A stretch of DNA of 39,618 nt. Origin: Polysphondylium violaceum (Eukaryota > Evosea > Eumycetozoa > Dictyosteliales > Dictyosteliaceae). The DNA lies in assembly GCA_000277445.1 (NCBI GenBank), contig AJWJ01000194.1, positions 1-39,618 of the forward strand, written 5' to 3'. Below are positions 21,810 through 33,230 of the stretch, piece by piece. Under the pieces are notes generated by a model that saw nothing but the letters and a program-made list of their open reading frames with translations, did not search any database and was not told the DNA's origin. The translations under genes were made by a program, and so were the position numbers. Position 1 is the first letter of the stretch; every line of letters begins with the position of its first letter.

Positions 21810-22343
21810 TTAATTGATTTTATTTCCGATGATTCCTCTGCCAGGGAAAAAACAATTGTATTCGTTTAGGGATACTGTGTTACCATGATGAGCATCTATA
21901 TTACATTGCTCACCACCCCAGCATTGCCAACAATATTGAAAACATTGTTTTAAACAATCGTTATCAGTTTCACATGATTGAAATCTATTGCAATACTCTC
22001 TCTTTGTAAAATATTCTCTGTAACCATTTTCTAAAGAATATGGGCAATCCTAATTTGAAAATATTTAATGAACATTAATATATTATTACGAGCAAGAATA
22101 ATAAATATTAATAATATTTACTTGATATTGAGTCCAATTTGAACGTGTATGCTTATAACTAGACATTGTAAAAAGTTGATTGGAATCCAATTGATTTAAA
22201 TCTTGATCAAAAGAACACATCTTTTGTGGTAAATTAGGACATATGTCAGTCTGTGTATTTGTAACACTCAAACATCTAGCGCTAAAGGATGTTTGAATAA
22301 AACTTAATCCTACAATTACTACTATTACTAAATATAGATTCAT
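21810..22343 (-). CDS. Secreted Cys-rich protein, copy 1 (with intron)
   Basis: Two exons are inferred (22343-22122 and 22049-21810, with a 72-nt intron), giving 153 residues. An N-terminal signal peptide is evident (hydrophobic core up to about residue 20, cleavage near SFSA/RC). The mature part has a conserved cysteine pattern: C, C, LPQKMC, an NWT sequon, then CP, EYCxRxQxCExDxDC, CFQYCxQC, C and a final C before PGxG. The protein at 25078-25512 shares every one of these positions. I do not recognise the family. It looks like an extracellular or vesicle-lumen protein with several disulphides. Confidence 0.8.
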
Positions 22344-22844
22344 TATATTTTTATATATGAAAAGAGATAGATATTTATTATGTATTTGTGCAAATGCTTG
22401 ATATTGACAGGTTGGGTTTTTATATGTTTAATTTTGCATTTAATTTTAAATATGTGTATTTAATATTTATATAAATTCCCGTTTTAATATTATTTAGACA
22501 ATGAAGATGAGTGGTTATGGGGTGATTTTTCGATAAATAAAGGAAAAAAAGTAAGAAAAATAATATCTTTTGTCTTAAGAGTGTGGTGAGGGTGTGGTGG
22601 TGAATATTTTTAGGATAGATAATATGTATTTGTAACTATTTACATAGATTTTAAAGATAATTGACATTTTCAATTCTTTTTTTATTATCGATCTGCTAAT
22701 CTCTTAATATTATTTGTAAAAAATCACACAATTATTGATTAAACAAAGAAAATATTTATTTGAATCTCATTGTCTGTTTTTCGTTTTTTAGTATTGGCAC
22801 TAAATAAATATATTCTTCCGATCACAACATCTACACAATTTAAG
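22344..22844. other. Intergenic spacer between divergent genes
   Basis: This AT-rich spacer separates the start of the minus-strand secreted gene from the small + strand gene. A TTG-initiated extension of the latter begins at 22770, but a TTTTTTAG tract just after it looks like leader or a 5' intron end. A GTGTGGTGAGGGTGTGGTGG block near 22581 is locally G-rich. No gene is seen. Confidence 0.5.
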
Positions 22845-23129
22845 ATGAAACAAAAAAAAATAATTTTGTCTGCCAATGAATATAAAAACATCATTGAAAA
22901 ATTTGAAGCATCAAACCCTAAAACCAATGAAGCTTTACTCGCATGTCTTGATAAGTATTCTCGTAACTACTATTTTTATCTCATCGATAAATTTGGTGCT
23001 AGCGCCATGACCTACGATAAAGTCAAAGAATATTTCATTGTTAAATACCAAGCATACATCAACTATCCCCCATACACCAACCCAACCATCATTCAAAATC
23101 CAAACATTGCTTACCCATGGTCTAGTTAA
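22845..23129 (+). CDS. Small orphan protein (94 residues)
   Basis: The ATG at 22845 follows an A-rich context and opens a frame of 94 codons with coding-like composition. It has a basic N terminus (MKQKKIIL), a predicted helical middle with a SRNYYFYLIDKFGAS segment, and a Tyr/Pro/Asn-rich end (YPPYTNP). There is no signal peptide and no recognised domain. It ends 80 bp before the convergent TLDc gene. I cannot name a function. Confidence 0.6.
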   Translation: MKQKKIILSANEYKNIIEKFEASNPKTNEALLACLDKYSRNYYFYLIDKFGASAMTYDKVKEYFIVKYQAYINYPPYTNPTIIQNPNIAYPWSS

Positions 23130-23209
23130 GTTCCTGTTGTCAGCTACTAACCAGAAGATTCTTTTGATAGAAATTAAATCTTAATAAACTTTTTTTTATA
23201 TACAAAACT

Positions 23210-24489
23210 TTACAAATATTGATAGACTTCGTATTCTTTGATAATAAAATATTTGGATGGTGTCAATGTAGAATTACCTTTAAATGTTGTGTCAATAAAG
23301 TTAAGAGGAAAGATTTGTCTTCCCATTTTGTCACCATAAATAGAGTAATCACCAAAACTGGGACTCGAGGAACTGTAAGAAAAAATAAAACTTTCTTTTG
23401 TTGTAATATATTTCGTTGGTTTAATTGCATGCTTATTTATCAATGTGAAAATAAAACATTTATTATCACCATAATACCCCATTTCACTTTTCCAATCTTG
23501 ACTGTTATATCCACCAAAAATATCTCCATCTGTTGTTTCAATGATTGTAATTGTTGGGCCTTTGTGATCACATTTTGAATGAAACTTAAATCCATCAAAA
23601 TCATTCTCTGATGCCTGTGTAAATTGAATATTGTTAACATCTGATAAAAAAAAGTAAATAACAAATTTATAATTACACGATAGAGCAATGTAAAACTATG
23701 ATTTATAGAATTATCTATCCAATCGTCAATGATTGAAAAATATTTATAATCTATAATTTTGGATGGTATAGTTTTATAATTTAAAGATTTGTATTCTCTT
23801 TCATATCTTGACTGAAAGGCATTTTGTTCTTTATAAACTTGTTCAAACTTGATTTTAAAAGATTCAAGATCATTGGTGACATTTTTAAGTTTGTCATTGA
23901 AAACCTCTTTTTCTTTACCATTTTCTTTTAAATCTTTTTCAATATTGTCATACTGGTTTATGATAGATTTTAAAACTTCATTTGAATTTGTTTGTTTATC
24001 TTGGAGACTCTGTATTTTTTTTTGTAGTGAATCAGTATTTAACTTTTGGCTCCCATGATTTTCTATAATGTCAATGGTATTTTTAGCAACGTTTGATTTT
24101 AAAGCTTGATGCTCTTTGATTAGATCCAAATATTGTTTTTTTAAAGATTGTATTTCAGTTGATGATTTTTCTAAATTTGATTTTAATTTTTGATTTTCTT
24201 GCACCAAATTTTGATTCTCTTGCACCAATGTATTCAAGGATAAGAGTGTTTGATCTATTTTATTATTGATTTGATCAGTTTTATTCTCTATTTTTTTATT
24301 ACATTCTTGTTTTACATCATTTATGGAAATTGTATTTTCAATTATTAATTGTTCTATTCTTTTTTGACTAGCTTGCAACTGTAGAGTCAAAGAGATATGC
24401 TCATTATTTGAACAACCAACTTGTCTATATCTCCAATTTTCCAATTGTAATTTAGCGATATCCTCTTCTTTTAAAATTGATGAATTCAT
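23210..24489 (-). CDS. Coiled-coil TLDc domain protein
   Basis: Two exons are inferred (24489-23679 and 23640-23210), giving about 413 residues. A long coiled coil rich in Gln, Asn, Lys and Glu occupies about residues 20-245. The C-terminal TLDc domain follows: IIDDWI...FTLLYH, then FKFHSKCDHKGPTITII, DIFGGYNSQDWKS, KCFIFTLIN and YSIYGDK, ending EYEVYQYL. The intron would be only 38 nt, with a GTGTAA donor. It is required to keep TLDc in frame, so either the intron is very short or the true site differs slightly. An alternative in-frame start at 24558 adds 23 mostly aromatic and hydrophobic residues that look like leader. TLDc proteins in animals (OXR1, NCOA7, TBC1D24) bind and regulate the V-ATPase; coiled-coil TLDc paralogues occur in dictyostelids. 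The exact role is unknown. Confidence 0.75.
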
Positions 24490-25077
24490 TTCTCTATGTG
24501 TTTGTAATGAGAACAAAAGGTAATGAAATGAATAAAAAAAATTATTCAAGTGACCCATCTTTAATTAAAAAAGAAAAAAAAATTAAAAAATTACAAACCT
24601 ATTTTTAGATGTCACTATTAATAAAAATTATTGATGATTTTCAAAATTTTTCTGTTTTTTTTGAAAAAATTCTCCTACCTCTTCTTCTCTACATCATCTT
24701 CCTCTTTGTATCCATCATTATCATTTATTTCCGCCTCTTATGAGGGGCTTTGGTCCTATTTTCAGTCTTCCAAAAAAAAATCTATACCTGAGACTTTTGT
24801 TATGTCTCGATTTGTTTTCTGGGAACTACTATCTCATTTGGTACCAAACCAACTCTATGACTTAAAATAAAGTAAAAGAAAATTTCATTGGTAGATATGA
24901 ACCATTCATTAGTTATCACCCACACCAATCCAACAGTTGTGTATGAGTGTACTCCATGTGGTACAATCACCACACAAATAGAATTATATCTTTTTTTTTT
25001 TTACTTAATTTATATCTGTGTGGTATGTTTGAGGCATGAGTGAAAAAGTATTGTTTATTAAAGCAAAAACAACAATA
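24490..25077. other. Intergenic spacer between divergent genes
   Basis: The spacer lies between the TLDc gene start and the second secreted-protein gene. A + strand frame at 24631-24870 has a phenylalanine- and serine-rich translation typical of T-rich non-coding DNA. A T-tract lies at 24991-25002 before the downstream start. No gene is supported. Confidence 0.5.
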
Positions 25078-25512
25078 ATGAAAAAGCATATTATTATTCT
25101 TTTTACTCTAGTTTTTTTAACAAATCTAGGCTTTGCATTCAAGTGTAAAACACTAACTGGAGAATCAAATTTGTGTGAGAATTTACCAAAAAAAGTATGT
25201 GCTCTAACAAGTGGTAGTCAAATACATGCGGAAACAGCCTACAGTACACAGGGATACAATTTTGCCAAAGATCATTGGAACATTACCATTTTATGTCCCC
25301 TACAAGAAAATGCAGAGTTTATGAGCACACAAGAATACTGTGCAAGACATCAAGAGTGTGAAAGAGATACCGACTGTAAATTGATATGCTTTCAATACTG
25401 CTCTCAGTGCTTTTCAACAGATAATTGTAAAAAATTGGTCAAAAACTTTCCCGACATGTTTACCTACAACTCTATCAATTGTATCATGCCAGGTTTTGGT
25501 ACTTTTATTTAA
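25078..25512 (+). CDS. Secreted Cys-rich protein, copy 2 (intronless)
   Basis: The gene encodes 144 residues with a clean signal peptide from MKKHIIILF to about GFAF. An in-frame ATG at 25036 would add 14 charged residues in front of the signal peptide, so the start at 25078 is preferred. The cysteine scaffold matches the protein at 21810-22343: LCENLPKKVC, an NIT sequon in place of NWT, LCP, EYCARHQECERDTDC, CFQYCSQC, and a terminal C before PGFG. It has no intron where its paralogue has one. No known family is recognised. It lies on the opposite strand, three genes away from the first copy. Confidence 0.82.
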   Translation: MKKHIIILFTLVFLTNLGFAFKCKTLTGESNLCENLPKKVCALTSGSQIHAETAYSTQGYNFAKDHWNITILCPLQENAEFMSTQEYCARHQECERDTDCKLICFQYCSQCFSTDNCKKLVKNFPDMFTYNSINCIMPGFGTFI

Positions 25513-25540
25513 AAGGGGAAATTAAAATTTATTATTCTTA

Positions 25541-28500
25541 TTAATAAAGAGCAGTTAAAAACATGTCTTGGATTTGATTTGTAATGGATTCCAATTTGTT
25601 TGAACGGAAATCTTGGGTAAGAGGGAGACCGTGGAGATTGGAAACAATTTTGTTTGTGGAAATCAATGGAGTGCTTTGTCCGGGTGCCGAGGGAATGTCT
25701 TTGAGTAAAATTAATTTACTGAGGAGATTATTAGAGATACTAGAGAGTGCGATTTTATAGATATCGCTAGTGTTTTTAATGTCGAGCGATTGGTTTAGTT
25801 TACTGACGTCCATGAGGAGATTGGAAATTCTGTCAGAGAGTTCACGGAGTTTTAAAATGGTTTTCATGTAATTCAATTCATCTTGGTTCTCGAGAGAGGA
25901 CAAGAACCCGACACACTCTTGGAAATTGAAATTGATTTGACAGTATTCATTGAAAATGGCACCACCCAATCTCCAAGAAGAGATACTGGTGGCGTGAGAT
26001 AAGAATGGCTGGAGCACAAGACTCAATTGGTAAAACTTGCTTTGAATCACACTCTTTGGACCAATAGAGTTGAAAATGATATCGTGAGCACTCGAGTATT
26101 GATGTGATTTAATCAACATGTCTACCAATTGTTGTTGTTGTTGGAGTTGTTGTTGTTCGTTATTAGAGTCTTGACGAGAGTATCCCATGTACCAAGAGGC
26201 GGCTTCGTCCAACCATAGTTGAGGAATACATAGTTTTTGAGTGAGAAAAGATTTATCTTCGCCAGACATAACGGGGGTATAACGAACAATCAATGATTTA
26301 ACAGCCTCTTCTCTAACGTGATTAGAATTGTCGGGGGTGTGTAACAAGACATAGATGGCCCATTGCCAAAGTCCCAATCTTTCCAACTGAGCAGCAAATG
26401 ACGAGTGTAAAAGACTTTGATTACCAACATCTGGTTGCTTGTTTAATGAAGGAATTGATTTCAATACAGAGTAAAGATTCCAAGAGAAATAATAGTCCAA
26501 CAAATCATTTCCAATATTTTGAGGATAAAATATGTTTTCATATTTGTCAAATCTATCGCTTGCATAGAGTTTAATTAATAAATAACAAATATCATAGAAT
26601 TGATTGTTGTTGTTATTTTCACCGCCAATTAAATAAGGTGGTAAAGGAACTTTACATTTGTTTTCCAAATAACTTTGTTCAAAGTTTTCAATAGAGGCCA
26701 AGAGTGGAGAGTTCAAAGGGAATTTGAACCAAAAGTTTAAAGCAAAACATCTAATCCAATCAGAAACATTTTTGTATACTTGATCAATGTCACCGGCAAT
26801 CAATTGAAGAATTTCAATACGATGCTTATTGATAAAGTTATCGATACCTTTATCTTGATAGTCTTGGATTTGTTTGAGGAGTAAAAGTTTACCATTCTCG
26901 TCACTGGACCAAACTTGAGACATCATTGTGGCGAATCTGAAATCCTTGTTTTCGTAGGCGAGATTGGAGGCCTCTTTGATTTGCTTGCCAGTGAGAAAAG
27001 TAAATATGCTGTCGAGATAACTTGACGAAGGTTTCTTTTTCAATTGCTCAATGTCTTGTTTGATCAATGGAACACAAACGTCTTTGACCCATTGATTGAA
27101 CTTCAACTTTCTAGTGGTCTCCATCGAGAACTGTTCAGTCTCTTTGCTGTTGGTGCCCCAGAGGGTCGAGATGAGAGACCAGATTCTGTGGTAATAGGAA
27201 TCAATGTCGTTCCATTGCACAGAGTCGGCATTTTTGCAGAGTTTGGAACAGGTCAATTGAGACTCAATTTGATTTTGAACTTGAGAGAGAGCAAACCAGC
27301 CAATGGCTCTTTGATTGGCAGGCACCAAGCTACTGTTGCTATGATGCTCTGAAAGGAACTTCAATATATCGTCCTTTTTACTCTTTTTGTCAGATTCTGT
27401 TGGAATTTGATGAATGATCAACTTTTTCAATGAACCCTTGGACGTGGTGATAAATCTACCGCCAGGTGCCCAACCAACTCTAAATGATCTTCGCATGAAA
27501 AGGGCAGGATCCTGATTAGTGTTTTTAACAGCTGGATAATCCTTTAAAATGGATTCACTCGAGGGCACTATTCTATCCAAAATGGTTGAATCAATTTTAA
27601 TCTTTGGTTTTGATAGAACCACGACATCTTCCATGGATGATGTGGTTGGTGATGGTACAACAGATGATGCGGTGGTTGATTTACTCGATACCGATGTAGG
27701 GATTTTAAATGCCCCGCCTGTTGGTATAGTCAATGGCTCTACAGTAAAGTTGGTTGGTGGTGGAATGGTATAGACAGATTTAGATGTCACATTTACATTA
27801 CTATTGGGTCCTCGAGATACTTTTAACGATGGATTGGATGATATCTTGGAAACTAAAATAAATGTAATGACAATGTTAATAAAATGATAATGAGAAGACA
27901 AAGAAAGGAAAGAGAGGTAGGTATTTGATATATAAAAAAAGAGAATATTAATATTGATTGCGCAGAGTAACCAATATCAACTTTATCTCTTTATATTTAT
28001 TGATTATGTAAAGTGAAATAGAATAAAAAAAAAGAAAACAAGGAGAAGAAAGGGACATGGTGTGATATATAATATATGAATGGATGATGTATATGATTTA
28101 ATTTACACGATATACTAAAACAACTACTATTATACTATATACCAACCTTTGTGTGAACTTTCTTCATTTTGCTTTAAAACTGATGGCTCTTCATCAAATA
28201 ATCCCTAATATAATATAATACACAATTGTTAGTAAATTACTAATAAACATCAATAGATATACACTACTATTACTATTACTCTATATACTTACAGATTCTC
28301 TTGAAGTGGTAGCTCTTTTAATAAATGGAGTTTTGTTGTATTTCTTTTGAGGGACAATAAAATCAGATTCATCATGTGAACTATTACCATCAGATTCAAC
28401 ATCAGATTCAAATGCAATGTTTGCTGAAAACTTTGGTTTTGTTGTTGTTGATGATGATGATGAAGTAGCTGCTGAAGAACTAGTTATTGGTGCTGGTGCT

Positions 28501-31500
28501 TGAAATGTGATTGGACGAGATTGTTGTTCAACAACTGCTTGATCAACATCGTCTTCATCAAAATCATCTGGTGCAGAGTATTTACTAAAATGTTCAACAG
28601 TGAATCTCCAGACACCCTTTTCTTGATCATAGTCTACAAACTTGAACTCACCGACCTCGGCTTGTTTCTTGAGGGCTCTTTCATATTTATTCAAATCTTC
28701 TGGATTCTTTCTATATTGGTTTGGCTTGCCTTTGACTGTAGGCCAACATCTTTCTAATGCCACCAATGCAGGTCTATTGACACCTTGTCCAACGGGTGCT
28801 TTGGTGTGTTCGTCGGGATAGACTGATATCTCTCTGTCTTGAATACTAACAATATTGTCCAAATCAAGTCCTCTTATATCTGCATCACCAAAAAATTTGA
28901 CTGATCCATGACCTGCTCTTTCAATGGTAAACTCGTGAACCTTGGACAACTCCTTATCACTCATCATTGATAGTTCTTTGATGGATGGTTTACAAGTATA
29001 ACCCTCCTTTGTCAATCTTGGTGCATTTGGATTTGGTTTTTGTTGTTGTGGTTTTGATTCTTTGGCCGATGATGTTGTTGTTGAAGTAGTTGGTTGTTGT
29101 TGTTGTTCTTTACCATTATTGATATTTGATGAAATCGAGGTTGTTGGGATAGTTGATGAAGATGATGTATTTATAGATGAACCTGTACTACCATTACCAA
29201 TGATTGATGTTTTTGATGTATATTGATTTGATGGTAATCCCAAACTAGAATAGGTTGATCCAGTACTATTGCTGCCAACAGAACTATAGTTGATTACACT
29301 ATTGTCTTGATTATAAAAACCACCATCGTCATTATTATTACTCTTTCTATCCTTTTTGAATGGGAATGAATTGTTGCCTTGTTGTTGTTTAAGTGAATCT
29401 TCAGTCTCATTGGTTGTATTGATGTTTAACGATTTTGAATGCTTGGTGATGAATTTATCAATTGGGAATAAATTGTTGTTTGATGCCGATGATGATGATG
29501 ATGATGAGGATGAGGTGGATGAGGATGATGATCCATTAGAGAATAAAGTTGATGAGCTAGTGCCGTTGGATGGGAGTAAATTAAAACCCAAATCACCTCT
29601 TCTTGGAACAAGTTTGGTCGAGGATTTGGGGACGTAGCTTAAATGAGATAGAGATCTTTGTACGGTGGCAGAAGAGGCAGGGGGAGGGGCGGGGGCTTGG
29701 GATGCAGTGACTGATTTAACAAAATTGGAAAGAGGGGCAGCTGATGGAATGGGGTAGTAGGGTGATTGGGATGCAATATTATTGTTGAGTTGTGGAGTTT
29801 GGGTGGTTTGAACTTGAAGTGTGTTTTGGTTTGGAAAAGCACCGAGTGTGTTGGTGCCAAGGCCACCGAGACCAAGAGTGTTTCCGAATCCAAGGGATGA
29901 TGGAGTGGCAGTGGTGGTGGATTGGGGTGCAAACATATTGGAAATAGAGTTGGATGGCTGGGTAGTGGTGCCACTGAGTGAGAATGTGTTTGAAGGATTG
30001 AGACCCAAACCACCTTGTGATCCGGTACCTAAACCGCCACTCGATGGAAACAAGGAGGAGCCAGAGGTGGAGGGAAAGGTGGTGGAAGGAGCAAGAGAAA
30101 AGGAAGAGGTTGGGTTTGTTTGGCCAAGACCCAATCCGAGGCCTCCACCCAAACTCAAACTTGGTTGAGCAGTGGTGCTGGTTTGTGGGGCACCCCATAG
30201 ACTTGTGCCGCCGCCCAAACTGAGACTAGGTTGTGTAGATGTGGTTGTGGAGGGAAAGAGTGATGTAGAGCTGACTGTGGATGGATTGGTGGCACCAAGA
30301 CCAGAAAAGAGACCAGGGGTGGCCGATGTTTGGCCCAAGCCAAGACCAGTGCCTCCAAGAGAGGTTGAGGTGGATGGTTGTTGGCCAAATAGAGTGTTGT
30401 TGAATGGTGAAGCGGTGGATTGAGAGGTATTTGTACCAAGGCCTCCAAAAATACTGTTTGGGGTCGATGTAGTGGACGATGGGAAAAGGCTAGAACTTGT
30501 TTGGGTGGCTGTGCCAAAAGGTGAAGTGGATTGAGTTTGTTGAGTGGTTGCGCTTGGGCCTCCAAGATTAAATAGACTTGTTTGGGTGGCTGTAGAAGAT
30601 GGAAATAGGCCAGAACTTGGTTGGGTGGCTCCGCTCAATAAACTGCCTCCACCAAATGGAGAGGTAGTGGAGGGTGCAGCGCCAAAGGGAGATGAAGAGG
30701 CTGTGGCGCCAAAAGGAGATGTGCTGGTATTTGTTGTTGTGCCAAATGGGGATGAACCTCCTCCCATGGTGGTACCTGTGTTGCCAAAGGGTGATGATGA
30801 TGCGCCCCCAAAAGGAGAGCTACCAGCTGTAGCACCGCCAAATGGTGATGCAGAGGATCCTGCTGGGAGACCAGTACCTGCACCGCCAAATGGTGAGGTG
30901 CTTGAGGCGCCGCCAAAAGGTGAGCTGGTTGAGGCACCGCCAAAGGGTGAGGTTGTTGTAGCGCTTGTTCCAAAGGGTGATGAAGTTCCGCCCAAGGTAG
31001 TAGAGGCACCGCCAAAAGGTGATGTAGTTCCGCCCAAGGTAGTAGAGGCACCACCAAAAGGTGATGTGCTAGTTGCTGCGCCACCAAAGGGCGATGATGT
31101 AGCGCCCCCTGTGCTAAATGGCGATGTAGTTGTAGCTGCTGCACCTGTCTTGTATATTTGATCCTTTTTGTTCAACACATCCTCCAATCTAAGCTCTTCA
31201 AATGATTTTGTGCTGTAGGCATCCATGGCTGTGATGGATACAAAGGAACAACCCTCGCTTTGAGTGGCAGTGTAGGGTGGTGCACCGGTACCCACTGGTC
31301 TGGCAGTGGCCCCGCCAAATCCACCAAAAGGTGATGATGTTGATGCTGCAGGTGCACCGCCAAATCCACCAAAAGGTGACGAGGTTGTTGTTGTGGTGGT
31401 TTGTTGACCAAATCCGCCAAATGGGGAGGAGGATGTAGTCTGGCCAGACAACAAAGATGTGCCTGTACCCCCACCAAAGGGTGATGATGTTGCTGGTGTT

Positions 31501-32063
31501 GCAGAGGCGCCAAATCCGCCAAATCCACCGGCACTCGATGACGATGTGCCAAATAAACTAGTGGGAGCAGCACTACCACCCATACCACCAAAAGGTGATG
31601 ATGTAGCTGGTGCGGCTGCTGTAGTTTGTCCAAATCCACCAAAAGGTGATGATGTTGCTGGTGCTGCTGCTGTTGTTTGTCCGAATCCACCAAAAGGTGA
31701 TGATGTTGCTGGTGCTGCTGCTGGTTGTGATCCAAATCCACTAAAAGGTGATGATGTAGCTGGTGTAGTTGTTTGTCCAAATCCACCAAAAGGCGATGAT
31801 GTAGCTGTTGTTGTTGTAGATGTTGCTGGTTGTCCAAATCCACCAAATCCACCAAATCCTATTTTATTTATTTATATGTATGTATTAGTTGATTGTTTAT
31901 ATATATATATACTATAATATACGATTCTAAAACACTTACCACCTGTTGAAGTTGTTGAAGTTGGTTGAGGAGCACCAAACAATGAGCTACCTGTTGAAGG
32001 AGCACCAAATGGTGTCGATGCAGCAGGTTTAGCATTAAATCCACCAAAACTTGATCCAAACAT
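25541..32063 (-). CDS. nup98: Nup98-Nup96 nucleoporin precursor
   Basis: Four exons are inferred (32063-31940, 31858-28293, 28204-28147, 27852-25541), giving about 2019 residues. Residues 1 to about 700 are GLFG/FG-type repeats (SPFGG repeated). A Gle2/Rae1-binding GLEBS motif lies at about 245-275 (SITAMDAY, then KSFEELRLEDV). A Ser/Asn-rich spacer follows, then the autoproteolytic domain (about 980-1133), ending in VEHF/SKY, with cleavage expected between Phe1132 and Ser1133. The remainder is Nup96, opened by the acidic linker and RSFRVGWAPGGRF and continuing as an alpha-helical scaffold domain. Known role: Nup98 forms the pore permeability barrier and anchors Rae1, and Nup96 joins the Y-complex. 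The last intron is unusually long (294 nt) with a weak GTTGGT donor, which may allow a Nup98-only product. Confidence 0.92.
28293..31858 (-). repeat. Nup98 exon with FG-repeat coding array
   Basis: Most of the first two thirds of this exon (about 29900-31858) is made of repeated SPFGG, GLFG and SLFG coding units in several local subfamilies. The near-identical ATSSPFGGFGQTT units at about 31590-31840 look like recent tandem duplications. The long open antisense frames across this stretch are a by-product of the repeats and the Gly/Pro codon bias. Confidence 0.85.
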
Positions 32064-32812
32064 TCTTTATCTTGTATATATATCTATGTTATAGCTTTGT
32101 AACCAACAAAACCCAATGAATAAAAGTATGATTGATGTAAAAATATAAACGATGTAGTTTGTGATTGATTGGTTAATTGATTGATTGATTGATTGATTGA
32201 TCGGTTGATTGTTGTTGATTGACTATTACTACACCAAAGAATTACAATACTATGTATATAAACTGCGTTGACTCCTATACTACTAAATTACAATGACTGA
32301 ATGAACTGATTGTAAATTGATAACACACAAAAGAAAATAAAAACTAAAACACTTTATGTTTGATTGTTTGTGGTTTTTGATAACAAAATGACAATAATAA
32401 ATATATACAATAACAAACACAGTGTTAGTAGTTATTAGGAGCGGTGTTGAAAAGTAATGAAAATCACACTTTGCCGCTTGTGCTCCTTATAAAAATCGCA
32501 AGCAAAAAAAAAAGTAAAAAAAAAAAAAAAAAAAATTCACTTCACTGTAAAAAATGCCACAATAGAACTTCCATGGAACTCATGGAAATTTACAGAACAC
32601 AATAGAACACTCACAAATAGAATTTCCTTTTTTATCTTTAGATAGTTTATTCCAGCCACAATAAATAGAATGTGGGTGCCATAATAGAAACTAAGCTTCA
32701 TTCACAAAGATCTTTTTTTCTTTTCTTTTTTTTTCTCACAAAAAATTCTCCCTGCCGAACCGCTCTAAACAATTTTTTTATCACCCAAGTTATGGACGAT
32801 ATGTTTTAATAT
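32064..32812. other. Nup98 upstream region
   Basis: This is non-coding DNA upstream of the Nup98-96 start. It contains an ATTG/GATT tetranucleotide repeat (32163-32214), a poly-A tract (about 32509-32535) and several copies of an ACAATAGAA-like word between 32556 and 32692. The latter could be promoter elements or a decayed local repeat. No coding sequence is visible. Confidence 0.5.
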
Positions 32813-32911
32813 GATAATGAGCTATTTCGACACATAGTGTTGGATAACAAATAGCATCTGATTAAATTATTTTATTTGTATCTAACACTTTGCGTGGAGT
32901 TGCTCATTATC
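32813..32911 (+). ncRNA. Candidate RNA hairpin 1
   Basis: GATAATGAGC (32813-32822) is perfectly complementary to GCTCATTATC (32902-32911). Further in, AGTGTTGGATAACAAAT (32836-32852) pairs with ATTTGTATCTAACACTT (32874-32890) with a G-U pair and a bulge. The loop is about 21 nt. A separate small hairpin with a 7-bp stem and CTA loop follows at 32912-32928. The stem lies in a gene-free region next to a second long hairpin. Confidence 0.45.
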
Positions 32912-32950
32912 AAGTTTGCTACAAACTTTATTTAATATCACCAACAATTG

Positions 32951-33066
32951 ACAAGGATCGAGTGTAAAGGCTAGAGCCCTATCAGAAGCTATAAAAAGTT
33001 AGATATCAAGGCTTTTATTTGTTTTATAGTTTCTGTAGAGCTCTATTTTTTACACTTGACTCTTGT
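32951..33066 (+). ncRNA. Candidate RNA hairpin 2 (long imperfect stem)
   Basis: The left arm, 32951-32996, pairs with 33022-33066. By hand count there are 37 Watson-Crick and 5 G-U pairs, three mismatches and one bulge, around a 25-nt loop. All five wobbles are G-U on the + strand and would be C-A mismatches on the minus strand, which favours transcription of the + strand. Its size and imperfect stem resemble a miRNA precursor. D. discoideum is known to make miRNAs from hairpin precursors. A decayed palindromic element is the main alternative. Confidence 0.5.
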
Positions 33067-33230
33067 TAAAATTACAAGATTAGTTATAATTTAACAACAA
33101 AGATAAATATCAGCATTGTCTTTGATTTGAAGGTGTAGTGTTTGAAATCTCAATAAATAGATATATATATTATTATTATAGATATAATTAAATCAATAGA
33201 TTTTATTAATTTAATGTTTAAATAAATTAT

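Noticed and set aside
24631-24870. Possible + strand gene
   Set aside because: Phe/Ser-rich translation of T-rich spacer with no recognisable feature.
27044-27352. Antisense frame in Nup96
   Set aside because: Lies wholly inside the well-supported Nup96 exon on the opposite strand.
30544-31917. Long + strand Gly/Pro/Asp-rich frames
   Set aside because: Complement of the FG-repeat codons of Nup98; their repeats simply mirror SPFGG units.
32556-32692. ACAATAGAA word repeats upstream of Nup98 as a mobile element
   Set aside because: Copies are short and irregularly spaced without terminal repeats; at most a promoter feature, kept only as a note.
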